This document shows positions 1 to 8,941 of a stretch of DNA of 64,000 nt, one piece after another. Source of the stretch: SAR202-VII-2 sp965263165 (GTDB taxonomy: Bacteria > Chloroflexota > Dehalococcoidia > Lucifugimonadales > SAR202-VII-2). The position numbers and the translations under genes were made by a program. The stretch's first letter is position 1; each line of letters starts with the position of its first letter. The notes under the pieces were generated by a model, which did no database searches, had not been told where the DNA came from, and saw only the letters and a program-made list of their open reading frames with translations. The stretch covers positions 2,542,001 through 2,606,000 of the forward strand of contig OZ253584.1 of the NCBI GenBank assembly GCA_965263165.1, written 5' to 3'.

Positions 1-293
1 ATGTATCCCTCAGGGGTGATGCAGTTCGACAGCGACTCTGTCGTCCCGAAGGCTTTATGGATCGTGGTTTCGAGGAGCATGTCGTACTGCTCCTCGGAGA
101 GGCTTTCGCGTATGTATGCAGCCTCGGATTCGGGGAGTACGGCGAAGATGTCGCGCTCGGTGGATGTGTTGCTGTCTACCTCAGCCTGGAAGCTCACCAG
201 AAATTCCACCTTTTCCACAGCGGTCAGGCAGTCGCAGAACTCCACCGATCCGGTCGAGTTGGCCTTCGAGCCCTCGAGGAAATCGAGGTAGCA
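1..293 (-). pseudogene. Frame-shifted remnant of repeat lipoprotein, runs off left edge
   Basis: Read on the minus strand, these bases form an open frame (no stop to the window edge) whose translation closely parallels the central part of the lipoprotein immediately upstream: CDCLTAVEKVEF matches YECLTNEEKKAF, and LPESEAAYIRESLSEEQYDM matches LSESEAACVRDGLSEEQFAT. The frame is offset by one base from the upstream gene, whose TAG lies at 298-300. The nearest upstream in-frame stop is a TGA around 353, and no ATG, GTG or TTG start follows it. It is probably a tandem-duplicated module cut off by a frameshift, or the second half of a longer gene. Function is unknown. Confidence 0.6.
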
Positions 294-297
294 CCCC

Positions 298-1362
298 CTA
301 CTGCATAGCGGCCGTGGCAGCCTCCTGAACTCGCAGCAACTCTTCTTCCGTCATACAGGCGTACTGCTGGGAGCCAGCGTTGCTGATCTCGATGAACTCA
401 TCTGCGGGCATTGCTTCTATGCCCTGCAAGCCGGATGCGAGGAGTGCGATGAAGACTGGGTTCTCCCGGGCAAAGTCTTCGAGGCAACTCAGAGTCTCTT
501 CGGTCACACCGCCGATGGCCCACTGTATGCCGTTAGCGAATATCTTGAGGTTGGTCTCCGGTTCAATGCAGTGGGCCACGGTGGTTCCGATGACCAGGGA
601 CCCCAGAGGCTGAGCACCAACCATGGTCGCGAACTGTTCCTCAGAGAGGCCGTCGCGTACGCAGGCCGCCTCGGACTCGGAGAGAAGGGCGACGATGTCA
701 GCCCCAGTGGCGGTAGCGTGCCTGTCGAGGCCCGTCCAGAGGCTCACGGTGAAGGCCTTCTTCTCCTCATTGGTCAGGCATTCATAAATCTCCACGTTAT
801 GTGCAAGGGTCTCAGCGGCGTCGATGGGATCCGGCCCCAAGGCTAGTCCGAGCCTGATGTAGACCGCGTCCGGGTGCCCCAAGCCAATGTCGGTGATGCA
901 CCTACGAGATTCCTCGGTCCATCCGCCCGCTTGGGCATCGAGGAACGCGACGCCGATGAGCACGATGTTGTCGGTCTTGAGGCATCCAAAAATGGGCGCC
1001 GCTGCCGCAGCATTGGCGCTTGCCATCAGGAGCGGTGTGCCGAGAATTATCTGATACAGTGCGTCGCCGAAGGCGGCCTGTATGCAGGCGGTTTCCTCAT
1101 CGGAGAGCGCGTCCATCAGATCTTTGCCGGTAGTGGACGCGGTGACGACGAAGTCTTCCAGGTTGACCGCAACCTGGGTGGACGAAGAAGCGGGGGTAGC
1201 CGTCGGACTGGGAGTGGCCGTCGGGACCGGAGTGGGGGTGTTTGTCGGCGTTGGTGTAGGAATAGGAGTCGGCGTCGGGTCGGACCCGCAGGCAGCAATG
1301 AGGGCAACGAGCGCGAGCGTCACGGCAACGATCCAGCGAAACCTGAAGATACGTGCGCGCAT
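298..1362 (-). CDS. Secreted lipoprotein with repeated Cys/Glu-rich modules, function unknown
   Basis: A 354-residue protein. The ATG at 1362 is chosen because GGGAGG lies just upstream and a lipoprotein signal follows at once (hydrophobic segment ending ALIAACGSD). A Thr/Pro/Ser linker follows (about residues 25-60). The mature part contains several modules of about 40-45 residues, each with a motif like (L/M)(S/T)xEE..C(L/I), which suggests tandem duplication of a small helical, perhaps disulfide-linked, unit. I recognise no enzymatic motif. It lies downstream of two peptide/nickel-type permeases in the same orientation, but it does not resemble their solute-binding proteins. The following bases encode a related module out of frame. 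Confidence 0.7.
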   Translation of the reverse strand: MRARIFRFRWIVAVTLALVALIAACGSDPTPTPIPTPTPTNTPTPVPTATPSPTATPASSSTQVAVNLEDFVVTASTTGKDLMDALSDEETACIQAAFGDALYQIILGTPLLMASANAAAAAPIFGCLKTDNIVLIGVAFLDAQAGGWTEESRRCITDIGLGHPDAVYIRLGLALGPDPIDAAETLAHNVEIYECLTNEEKKAFTVSLWTGLDRHATATGADIVALLSESEAACVRDGLSEEQFATMVGAQPLGSLVIGTTVAHCIEPETNLKIFANGIQWAIGGVTEETLSCLEDFARENPVFIALLASGLQGIEAMPADEFIEISNAGSQQYACMTEEELLRVQEAATAAMQ

Positions 1363-1509
1363 GATTCCGACCTCCCAAGAAGTCCTTTTGGAGCTGGGCC
1401 GACTCGCAAGCAGCGGGCCTAAAAGGGTCCTTCTACGTGGGGAACTCCTTGAATCCTTAGCATACGGAGCGCCAATAGGATACCACAGCCCAAACCTTGG
1501 CAGGAACAA

Positions 1510-2409
1510 TTAGCGCGCGATATTCCTCGTCCTGGGATCGAGGAAGTCTCTCAGCCAGTCGCCCAAGAGATTGAAGGAAAGCACCACCAGGATGAGGGCG
1601 ATTCCTGGGAAGACGGTGATCCACCAAGCGGTCCCGACGATCTCCCGTCCTCCGGCTATCATGGAGCCCCAAGACGGCGAGGATGGCGGGATGCCGGCGC
1701 CAAGGAAGCTGAGTCCTGCCTCCACGGTGATGACCCAGCCAAGCTGGAGCGTCGCCAAGACAACGAGCGGGTTCAGTACGTTGGGAAAGATATGGCGAAC
1801 CATGATCCGCAGCGTGGAGCTGCCGGCGGTCCTTGCCAGGGCTACAAACTCCCGCTCTTTCCAGGTGAGGACTTCGCCCCGGACCAGCCGGGCGAATCGA
1901 GCCCAGAGGACCAGAGCCAGGACGATGATCAGCGTCTGGAAGCTGGCGCCCAGCCTTACGGCGAAGAGCAGGGCAATGAGGATGATGGGAAGGGAGAGCA
2001 TCGCGTCCGTAATGCGCATGACGATGGCGTCCAGCCACCGGCCGTAGTAGCCGGTGACGAGGCCCAGCACCGTCCCTACGATGCCGCCCACCGCCACCGC
2101 CACCCCCCCGATGGCCAAAGACGTGCGAGCGCCGAATATGATGCGGCTCAGGATGTCGAGGCCCACCTTGTCGGTTCCCAGAAGGTGGTTGGCGCTTCCG
2201 CCCTCGAGCCAGAAGGGGGGCATCAGCCGGTCGCGCAGGGGTCCGGTGGTCGGGGAGTGGGGGGCCAGCCAATCCGCAAACACGGCCAAGAGCACGAAGG
2301 CACCGAGGATGAACAAGGGGATGACCGGGTACCGTCTGAGTTGGGCGGTCGCCCGGCTTAAAGGCCGCAAGAGAGACGGGGCGTAGTTGGGCTGTTGTAG
2401 TGTGTTCAT
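1510..2409 (-). CDS. ABC transporter permease, Opp/Dpp (DppC) type
   Basis: A 299-residue inner-membrane permease of the peptide/nickel ABC family. It has the family's N-terminal transmembrane helix (about residues 30-50), the HLLGTDKVGLDILSRI signature, five further hydrophobic segments and the ATPase-contacting EAA-type loop (EREFVALARTAGSS, then NVLNPLVV). It starts 32 bp after the DppB-type permease, so the two should form a heterodimeric channel. No solute-binding protein or ATPase of this family is adjacent. The TctC-type binding protein upstream belongs to a different transporter class. Substrate cannot be told from sequence; oligopeptide, nickel or another small solute are all possible. 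Confidence 0.9.
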   Translation of the reverse strand: MNTLQQPNYAPSLLRPLSRATAQLRRYPVIPLFILGAFVLLAVFADWLAPHSPTTGPLRDRLMPPFWLEGGSANHLLGTDKVGLDILSRIIFGARTSLAIGGVAVAVGGIVGTVLGLVTGYYGRWLDAIVMRITDAMLSLPIILIALLFAVRLGASFQTLIIVLALVLWARFARLVRGEVLTWKEREFVALARTAGSSTLRIMVRHIFPNVLNPLVVLATLQLGWVITVEAGLSFLGAGIPPSSPSWGSMIAGGREIVGTAWWITVFPGIALILVVLSFNLLGDWLRDFLDPRTRNIAR

Positions 2410-2441
2410 GCTGTCTTTATCGCGTCGTCGCTATGCAATTG

Positions 2442-3365
2442 TCATCGGAATCGAATTCTTGGGTCCAGGTAGGCGTACAGGATGTCCACCGCCAGAGTCG
2501 AGAGCAGGATGAAGCCGGAGATTAGGAGGACCACGCCCTGGATGACTGGGTAGTCCCGCCACTGGACGGCCTCGTAGGCCAGCCGGCCGACGCCGGGCCA
2601 GGCGAACACCGTTTCAACAACGACGCTGCCCGCAATGAGGATGCCGAAGTAGAAGCCAAGGAAAGTCACAACGGGAATGAGAGCGTTCTTGAGGGCGTGC
2701 TTCCAAACAACGACTCGCTCCGACACTCCCTTTATCCGGGCAAATCTGACGTATTCGCTATCCAACGTTTCGATCATGGAACCTCGGAGCAGACGCACCA
2801 GTCCGGCCATGATGAAGCCAAAGAAGGCTATCGTCACGGCGGGGAGGATGGTGTACTGAAATCCCTGGTTCCGTCCCACGGGCAAGAGTTCCAGGGTCAC
2901 GGAGAATATGAGGATGAGCATGATGCCACCCCAAAAGGATGGGATGGATTGGCCAAAGAGGGCCACGACGCGGGCGCCGAGATCCCAGACGCCTCCCTTG
3001 CGCGTCGCCGCCAGCACGCCCAGCGGGAAACCGACAAGCAGCGCGATCGCCATTGCCAGGCCCACGAGTTGCAGGGTATCGGGCAGGCGGGAGACCAGCA
3101 GGTCCAAGACAGGCTGCTTGGAGCGGATGGAGGTTCCCAGATCGCCGGTGGCCAGGTCTCTGATGAACAGGCCGTACTGAACAAAGAAAGGCTCGTTCAA
3201 GCCCAGCCGCTCGGTTTCTTGTTGACGAAGTTCTGGAGAGGCGTCTATGGGCAGCAGCACGTCCAGAGGATTCCCCATCATGCGGCCCAGGGCAAAGACA
3301 ATCACGCTGACGACGAGCAGGGTGATCAGGCTCTGGAAGACTCTTCCGGCTATGTAGCGCTGCAC
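2442..3365 (-). CDS. ABC transporter permease, Opp/Dpp (DppB) type
   Basis: A 307-residue permease. The GTG start at 3365 is preceded by AGGAG at a good distance. It shows the DppB pattern: an N-terminal helix (VFQSLITLLVVSVIVFALG), a short periplasmic region, then five membrane segments with an EAA loop (EYVRFARIKGVSERVVVWKH, then NALIPVVTFLG). The C-terminus DILYAYLDPRIR is typical of the family. It pairs with the DppC-type gene downstream and presumably relies on an ATPase and binding protein encoded elsewhere. Substrate is unknown. Confidence 0.9.
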   Translation of the reverse strand: MQRYIAGRVFQSLITLLVVSVIVFALGRMMGNPLDVLLPIDASPELRQQETERLGLNEPFFVQYGLFIRDLATGDLGTSIRSKQPVLDLLVSRLPDTLQLVGLAMAIALLVGFPLGVLAATRKGGVWDLGARVVALFGQSIPSFWGGIMLILIFSVTLELLPVGRNQGFQYTILPAVTIAFFGFIMAGLVRLLRGSMIETLDSEYVRFARIKGVSERVVVWKHALKNALIPVVTFLGFYFGILIAGSVVVETVFAWPGVGRLAYEAVQWRDYPVIQGVVLLISGFILLSTLAVDILYAYLDPRIRFR

Positions 3366-3530
3366 GACGTCTCCTGGGATTCCTCTGGCCGAGGTTTCCT
3401 ACATGGAGCGCCAAGCCAGGGATATCCCGCCTCTCATGGCCGCGGGCAGGGCGGTCCGGTGAAGGCTGGCTCGCGCCGGCGGGCCTGTGAGTGGGATGCC
3501 GCCGGCCACCGCGCCGTAAGACGCGGCGAC

Positions 3531-3567
3531 GGGCGTGGGACGAGGTCTAACACAGCGTCCCACGCCC
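3531..3567 (-). terminator. Hairpin between tctC and the permease genes
   Basis: An 11-bp perfect stem (GGGCGTGGGAC / GTCCCACGCCC) with a 15-nt loop sits 16 bp beyond the tctC stop. There is no clear T tract after it on the minus strand, so it may be a weak terminator or an mRNA 3'-stabilising hairpin. The rest of 3366-3582 shows nothing else I can assign. Confidence 0.5.
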
Positions 3568-3582
3568 GCCGGATGCGTTCTC

Positions 3583-4752
3583 TTAGCCTCCGGACGCTAT
3601 CTCTCTTAGGACGTCGATGTTCTCGTTCAGGAGCGGAAGGAGGTCATTCTGCACCAAGGCCTGGAACTCGTTGCCCCGCATGAAGTTCTTCTCGAACTTG
3701 CGCTGGTCAAGGAATGCCTGGAATTCAGGGCCTTTGATCGCCCGCTCCAGGGCGTCCCTGAGGATCTGGAGCCGCTCAGGCGGGAGTTCTGGGCTTGCGG
3801 CCACGGCGCGCTGGACCATGAACGGGGCCAGGTGCTGCAGTCCGACGGCATCGAGCGCAGGGATTTCGGGCAGACGAGGGTCGGTCTCGGGTCCCCACAC
3901 GAGCAGGGCCCTGGCCTGACCGGCGTTGATGAACCCCAGCCAAAGAGCGAGACCCAGGGGCGACATGTCGGCGTCGCCGCGGATCACGCCTTGAATGGCC
4001 TCGATGGGGCCGGGGAAGTTGACGATGGTCATGGGGATGTCGAGGGTTTGGGTCAGGATGACGCATTGAATGGTCACGGTGCTGAAGCCGGCGAAGTTCC
4101 CGCATCGCACCGGCTCAACCGTGTTCTTCAAATCCTCCAGCGTGGCGTAGGGACTGTTGACTCCTGTGCCCATTGCGTTGAACCCGGCGTTGATTCTGCC
4201 GATATACTGGAGGGCGCTGGGGTTGTAGGGGAGGTCCTGGACGAGATTCAGGCCCAGCTTGCCCACGACGTCGACCATGCCAATCGTATAGCCCTCGGGG
4301 CCGGAGTCGTAGATCCGCTTCTCTGCAATCAGTCCGCCGCCGCCGGGTACGTTCTCGATGACGACGGGGACGCCGAGGATCTCGCTGAAGCTGCGGACCA
4401 TGGCTCGGCTGAGGGTGTCGAAGGAGCCTCCCGGCGTGGAGGGAACGATGTAGGTAATGGCCTTCTCCGGGTAGCTAATCTGCGGCGTTGGAATCAGGGT
4501 GGCCGTCGCCGGCGGTGCTGGCCGGGTGGTCGCTGTGGGGACCGCCGTCGGTGGGGCCGCCGTCGATCCCGGCTGGCTAGGCTCCGTGGGGGCCATCGTG
4601 GGGGCCATCGTGGGCGCCATCGTAGCAGGCGCCTCGGTGGGGGCCATGGTTGCCGCGGGGCGTGTTGTCGCCGTGGGGTCGCTGCCGCAGGCGGCGAGAA
4701 CGAGCCCAACCGCTAGAAGCAGTGGCAAAAGCAGGTTGACGGGCTTCCGCAT
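3583..4752 (-). CDS. tctC: Tripartite tricarboxylate transporter substrate-binding lipoprotein (TctC/Bug family)
   Basis: A 389-residue exported binding protein. An AGGAGG precedes the ATG. The signal peptide ends in a lipobox (LVLAACGSD), then comes a long Thr/Met/Pro linker (about residues 25-90) with a tandem TMAP repeat. The Bug fold starts at YPEKAITYIVPSTPGGSFD, with the family motif GGSFDTLSRAM and the ligand-loop region NVPGGGG. It should capture a carboxylate outside the membrane for the TctA/TctB permease, which is encoded divergently at 5609-7755. The ligand is unknown. The linker is longer than usual but similar to other lipoproteins in this window. Confidence 0.9.
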   Translation of the reverse strand: MRKPVNLLLPLLLAVGLVLAACGSDPTATTRPAATMAPTEAPATMAPTMAPTMAPTEPSQPGSTAAPPTAVPTATTRPAPPATATLIPTPQISYPEKAITYIVPSTPGGSFDTLSRAMVRSFSEILGVPVVIENVPGGGGLIAEKRIYDSGPEGYTIGMVDVVGKLGLNLVQDLPYNPSALQYIGRINAGFNAMGTGVNSPYATLEDLKNTVEPVRCGNFAGFSTVTIQCVILTQTLDIPMTIVNFPGPIEAIQGVIRGDADMSPLGLALWLGFINAGQARALLVWGPETDPRLPEIPALDAVGLQHLAPFMVQRAVAASPELPPERLQILRDALERAIKGPEFQAFLDQRKFEKNFMRGNEFQALVQNDLLPLLNENIDVLREIASGG

Positions 4753-4832
4753 TTCAGCCTCCTATAAGCTGATGCATCCGAACAAGACGTGAGGAGCCTC
4801 TTCCGGCGGGTTCTGGGCCGCGCCCGTCCAGG

Positions 4833-5339
4833 CTACTTCCCAAGGAAATCTTCGCCACAGAAGGCGCTCTCCGATTCAGTGGGATTGCAGAAGAGAAGGG
4901 GCGCCGTTGCCAATACCTGGTAGTCTTCGTTCACGATGCGAAGCGACAACAACCCTTCCTGGCTCACCCTCGTCCATCTGCCAAGCGCCCAGGTGGCGGC
5001 AAATGCGCCGTCGTCGTTCACCGTGATGACATTGGGGCTCATCAGGCCGGTGACGTTGCTGAACAGGCCGAAGGAGTCTTTGACCAGAACGCTTATGACG
5101 GCGCCCGGCTCCAGACCGGAGCCAGTCACCAGGACATTGCTCGAGCCGGCCAGGGACACAACGGTGGGAACCGTTGTGACGCTGGCGCCGGATGGCGAAT
5201 CCGTTAGCTCCTGCGTCGCTATGCTGCCCAACAACCCCAGGGCCGCCACCGCCAGCCCCGCGACGATGAGCAACCTGGGCCTGAGCCACCTTCGGGGCGC
5301 CGGACCGAGCCGCTGAGATGCAGAGCTCCCCTCTACCAT
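4833..5339 (-). CDS. Membrane-anchored extracytoplasmic protein, function unknown
   Basis: A 168-residue protein starting at an ATG preceded by GAGGAGG. After a basic N-terminus (RRWLRPR) there is one hydrophobic segment (about residues 24-43), which serves as a signal anchor. The rest is a predicted beta-rich domain (VLVTGSGLEPGAVISVLVKD, then NDDGAFAATW), reminiscent of the Ig-like folds in many Chloroflexota surface proteins. It has two Cys near the C-terminus (FCNP, FCGED). It lies just upstream of tctC in the same direction and may be co-transcribed. I do not recognise a named family. Confidence 0.65.
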   Translation of the reverse strand: MVEGSSASQRLGPAPRRWLRPRLLIVAGLAVAALGLLGSIATQELTDSPSGASVTTVPTVVSLAGSSNVLVTGSGLEPGAVISVLVKDSFGLFSNVTGLMSPNVITVNDDGAFAATWALGRWTRVSQEGLLSLRIVNEDYQVLATAPLLFCNPTESESAFCGEDFLGK

Positions 5340-5492
5340 GTCGCCTCCTCACAGCCGGGTTAAGGTCTCGTAGAGCCGATCTCCAAGGGCGCTGAGCCTG
5401 CTTGGGGAAGGGCCGCCCCAAAGATACGCCTGCCTCCCAACGGTGTCAATCCGCTGCGAGGAGCAATCGACATAACGACATCAGTTAGAGCG

Positions 5493-5515
5493 CCTATCGT
5501 TGATTGTGCAATAGG
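5493..5515. promoter_or_regulatory. Possible operator: CCTAT/ATAGG inverted repeat
   Basis: A short inverted repeat (CCTAT, 13-bp interior, ATAGG) lies in the divergent region between the tctC-side gene and tctA, 15 bp before the tctA promoter's -35 box. The position suits a transcriptional regulator, but the arms are only 5 bp. Confidence 0.25.
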
Positions 5516-5529
5516 TCGCAATATCAGTA

Positions 5530-5558
5530 TTGACAGGTGGAATGGGCGACGATACCAT
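5530..5558 (+). promoter_or_regulatory. Sigma70-type promoter for tctA
   Basis: TTGACA (5530-5535), an exact 17-bp spacer, then TACCAT (5553-5558). It points into tctA, whose ATG is 51 bp downstream. Confidence 0.7.
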
Positions 5559-5608
5559 CGCCCCGCAGCCCCTCGGAGACTCCTCGGCGAGTTCGAAGGC
5601 AACGTTGC

Positions 5609-7168
5609 ATGTACTCCGCTTTCCTGGATGGCCTGGGCCAACTGTCCTCCCCGGACAACCTCATCTTCCTTTTCGCCGGCATCCTGATTGGGTGGGTCTT
5701 CGGTATTTTCCCCGGGCTTGGGCCGATCAACGCTATGGCGTTGATGCTGCCCCTGACGTTCGGGTGGGACCCCACGAAGGCGATGTACCTGTTCGCGGGA
5801 CTGGTGGGGTCTGGTGGGCAGGGCGGCTCGATCACCTCGATCGTTCTCAACATTCCGGGGTCGGCGCAAAACGCGGCCACCTGCTTTGACGGCTACCCTC
5901 TGGCGCGCCAGGGTAGGGCGGCCTGGGCCCTCGGCATCTCCGCCAGCGCCTCGATGCTGGGCGCGCTTTTTGGGGTGGCGGTGCTCTTGGTGGTCATTCC
6001 TCTGATCCTGCCCATCCTGCTGGCTTTCGGCCCGGCGGAGAAGCTATGGATTGTGATCTTCGGGCTGGTTGCTCTGGCGCTTGCCCTGCAGGGCAGCATG
6101 ATCAAGGGCTTGGCCGCGGGCATCTTTGGCATTCTGTTGACCTTCATAGGGATCGGGGGCTCGCAGTTGGCGGCGCCCCGGTTCAACATGGGCAGCATCT
6201 ACCTTTTGGATGGGCTGAGCCTCGTTGCGATACTGATAGGCTTTCTGGTGGGCAGCGAGGCGATCGGGTATATGGTGGACGGCATCACCCGGAAGAGTTC
6301 CGGCAACCAGGGCGCGAGCGGCGCTCTGGTTGCCGGCGGCGCAAAGCTGGCCGACATGAAGGAGGCCCTCAAAGGGATGCTGGTGCCCTTCAGGTACCCG
6401 GTCACGTTGCTTCGGAGCTCGGGCATCGGGACGCTGATCGGCATCATTCCGGGAGTTGGGGGTGTGGTGGCGCAGTTCGTGGCCTATGACGCCGCGGTGC
6501 TCAGCTCCCGTCACCCGGAGACGTTCGGAAAAGGCGAGCCGGAGGGTCTGGTCGCCGCGGACAGCGCTATCAACGGCAAGGAGGGTGGGGCGCTGCTGCC
6601 CACGCTCACCTTCGGGCTGCCGGGCAACGGAGAGATGGCCCTCCTTCTGGGGGCGCTGATACTGTACGGGGTGCAGCCCGGCCCCTTCTTCCTCAGGGAC
6701 CACATCGACCTGGCCTGGGTGCTGATCCTGGGGATAGTGGCAGCCAACCTGGTCACGTCGATGTTGGCGATCGCCTCCGTTCCGCTGATCAGCAAGGTGC
6801 CGCGGATAGACACGCGCTACATCGCCCCCATCATTCTGGTGTTCACGCTGGCGGCGGTCCTGTCCATCTCCGGCAACATCTGGGACCCCGCCGCCACCTT
6901 CGCAGCGGCGATTTTCGGCTACATGATGCGGCGCCACGGCTTCCCGGTCATCGCCGTGGTCATCGGCTTCATCCTCGGCAACATTGCCGAGCAGAGCTAC
7001 TACACGGCGATCCAAAGCGCGCGGGGGAGCTACACCGTCTTCTTCAACTCCGGCATTTCCCTAGCCCTGTTCAGCCTCACACTGGCCGTGATCTCCCTGC
7101 GGCTGGCGTCCGTGTTCAAGAAGCTGCGCGGGGCGCGGCCGCAGGATGGACAGGCGGCCCCGAGATGA
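5609..7168 (+). CDS. tctA: Tripartite tricarboxylate transporter large permease TctA
   Basis: A 519-residue polytopic membrane protein. I place the start at the ATG at 5609 because the TctA domain begins there and a GAAGG lies upstream. The frame is open further 5' but that part has no family match. It has the characteristic duplicated architecture: GIFPGLGPINAMAL near the N-terminus, NIPGSAQNAATCFDGYPLAR around residue 85, and the second-half copies IGIIPGVGGVVAQF and TFGLPGNGEMALLLGAL. It should import a carboxylate captured by TctC, driven by an ion gradient. Its stop overlaps the tctB start by 4 bp (ATGA), so the two are translationally coupled. Confidence 0.93.
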   Translation: MYSAFLDGLGQLSSPDNLIFLFAGILIGWVFGIFPGLGPINAMALMLPLTFGWDPTKAMYLFAGLVGSGGQGGSITSIVLNIPGSAQNAATCFDGYPLARQGRAAWALGISASASMLGALFGVAVLLVVIPLILPILLAFGPAEKLWIVIFGLVALALALQGSMIKGLAAGIFGILLTFIGIGGSQLAAPRFNMGSIYLLDGLSLVAILIGFLVGSEAIGYMVDGITRKSSGNQGASGALVAGGAKLADMKEALKGMLVPFRYPVTLLRSSGIGTLIGIIPGVGGVVAQFVAYDAAVLSSRHPETFGKGEPEGLVAADSAINGKEGGALLPTLTFGLPGNGEMALLLGALILYGVQPGPFFLRDHIDLAWVLILGIVAANLVTSMLAIASVPLISKVPRIDTRYIAPIILVFTLAAVLSISGNIWDPAATFAAAIFGYMMRRHGFPVIAVVIGFILGNIAEQSYYTAIQSARGSYTVFFNSGISLALFSLTLAVISLRLASVFKKLRGARPQDGQAAPR

Positions 7169-7755
7169 ACCAACCAACGGCGGGGACGTTGCTTCGGCGA
7201 GTGTGGCCGCCACTGCGGCGCCTGTTGCGAGGGCCGATTGTCTTCGAGTTGCTGTTTCTCCTGATGGCCCTGGCCTTTCTGCTGGCGGCGACGAACCCCC
7301 GCTTCAGGAACGAATCCCTGCCGCTCATCATCGCTAGCCTGAGCGCGGCGTTCATCATACTGGCCATTGCGTGGCGACTGACCGGGCGCCTGGCGGCCAC
7401 GGAGGAGCGGGAGGCCGCCTGGCGCGAGCAACTCAGCGAGGGGGCGGGGCAGCAGAGCGCGCAGCAGGAGGAGCCGGCGCCCTGGTTCGCGTTCCTCCTG
7501 GCAGTGGTCTACCTGGGCAGCTTCTTTGGCCTGGTCTTTGGCCTTGGGATGTACATTGGCGTTCCCGCGTTTCTTCTTGGATTCTTGGTCCTGCATGGAA
7601 AGCTGCCGTGGCAGGCAACGGCCCTTATCTTCGTGCTTGTTGGCCTTGGGCTGCCCCTGATCTTCCGGCTGGCCTTCAACCTTACGCTCTGGGTCGGAGC
7701 TATCCCAGAGCTGGTGGGGGGGTGGGTAGGGGGCGGCTACGTGCCGCCCCTGTAG
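7165..7755 (+). CDS. tctB: Tripartite tricarboxylate transporter small subunit TctB-like
   Basis: A 196-residue membrane protein with four or five hydrophobic segments, split by a charged Glu/Gln-rich loop (about residues 75-105). This size and topology, plus a 4-bp overlap with tctA, fit the TctB small subunit. TctB proteins are weakly conserved, so the identification rests mostly on context. Confidence 0.8.
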   Translation: MNQPTAGTLLRRVWPPLRRLLRGPIVFELLFLLMALAFLLAATNPRFRNESLPLIIASLSAAFIILAIAWRLTGRLAATEEREAAWREQLSEGAGQQSAQQEEPAPWFAFLLAVVYLGSFFGLVFGLGMYIGVPAFLLGFLVLHGKLPWQATALIFVLVGLGLPLIFRLAFNLTLWVGAIPELVGGWVGGGYVPPL

Positions 7756-7923
7756 CGGCGCGTATTGCGCGCCACAGACGGGTGGCGCCGCCGCTGGGAA
7801 GCCGACGGCTTTTGTATGGCAATGCCGCTTGCCCGCCTGCATTGACGCCGTTGCGACGCGGTCTCTACAATCCGCGCTAATAGCTCCCGTCCACTTGCGG
7901 AGTACGTAGGAAGGAGGAACGCC

Positions 7924-8664
7924 ATGTTCGCGCCGCGAGCCCGCATTGGATCCATCAGCCCCACCGTTGCGGAGACCCTGTTCTACGACTTCTACCGGTT
8001 CGCTCCAGTAGGAGTGGGCCTGGTTGGCGTGACCTGCAGCATCGAGCGCCTCGAGCAGGAGGAGTTCGAAAAGGTGTTCAACGTGGTGGAGGACGCGTGC
8101 CGCTACCTCGCCTCGCGGGACGTGCAGTTCGTCGTTCACCACGGGACGCCTTTGGTGGTCTCGCAGGGACACGGGTTCGATTATCAGTTGATGGAGCGGA
8201 TGGAGAAGGCGACGGGCGGGATTCCCGTGGTGACCTCGGTGCGGGCGCAGCTCGAGGCCATGCGGTCCCTGGGCATGAAGAGCATTGTCATTGCCACGCC
8301 CTATCCTCAGGAGATCAACGAGGCGGCGGCGCGCTTCGCGGAGGCGGACGGATTCACGGTCGCCAACCTCGCCCGAATAGACGTTCCTTTCAAGATGATG
8401 CAAGCCATAGAGGACAGCCGCATCGTGGAGTTGGCCGGAGAGGCGCTGGCGGCGGCGCCCGGCGCGGACGGGCTGTGGATGCCCTGCCCTCAGTGGACGG
8501 TGTGCGACGTGACTCAGGAGATCGAGGACGCGCTGGGAAAGCCGGTGGTTGCCGGGTCCGCCGCTGATTTCTGGTATCCCCTGCGTGCCCTGGGCATTGA
8601 CGACCCTATCGAGGGGTTCGGCAGGCTGCTCGCTTCTCTGCAAGGGGAGACGGTGAAGGCGTAG
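7924..8664 (+). CDS. Arylmalonate decarboxylase / Asp-Glu racemase superfamily enzyme (single-Cys type)
   Basis: A 246-residue enzyme preceded by GGAGG. Members of this superfamily (maleate isomerase, Asp/Glu racemase) usually use two Cys. Here the first position is Gly (HHGTPLVV, Gly74-Thr75) and only the second Cys (WMPCPQ, Cys188) is present, with a Tyr in IATPYPQE (127). From memory, Bordetella arylmalonate decarboxylase has the same arrangement at nearly the same numbers (Gly74, Thr75, Tyr126, Cys188), and the C-terminal DALGKPVVAGSAADFWYPLR also resembles it. A cofactor-free decarboxylase or isomerase of a malonate-like acid is likely. It follows tctAB, so the substrate may be what the transporter imports. 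Confidence 0.75.
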   Translation: MFAPRARIGSISPTVAETLFYDFYRFAPVGVGLVGVTCSIERLEQEEFEKVFNVVEDACRYLASRDVQFVVHHGTPLVVSQGHGFDYQLMERMEKATGGIPVVTSVRAQLEAMRSLGMKSIVIATPYPQEINEAAARFAEADGFTVANLARIDVPFKMMQAIEDSRIVELAGEALAAAPGADGLWMPCPQWTVCDVTQEIEDALGKPVVAGSAADFWYPLRALGIDDPIEGFGRLLASLQGETVKA

Positions 8665-8941
8665 GCGCCGGCTCGAGGGCTGGGCATCGGCGAGAACAAG
8701 TCCTGAAGCAGGTAGGCGGCGCAGGACGGCATTGATGGCCGGAGCGGCCCCGCCCCCTCGTATCGGCCACCGGTCAACGAAGCTCGGCGTAATGACGTTG
8801 TCCAAGGCTCTTTCCCCTGTTCTCCGTTCCACTCCAGCTCTCTTTCTCAAGGACGTTGGGTCCAAGGCCAGGCGGGAGACTCCCATCCTAACCTTCCGGT
8901 AGTCGAGGGAAGGGATGAGAGGATTTGCCGGGGGCAGGTTA

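Noticed and set aside
874..1422. Plus-strand open frames across 1-1500 and similar antisense frames elsewhere
   Set aside because: Shadows of minus-strand genes in high-GC DNA; no ribosome sites or recognisable domains.
5537..5608. Upstream start for tctA at 5537
   Set aside because: It would begin inside the -35 to -10 spacer of the promoter, and the added residues do not resemble TctA.
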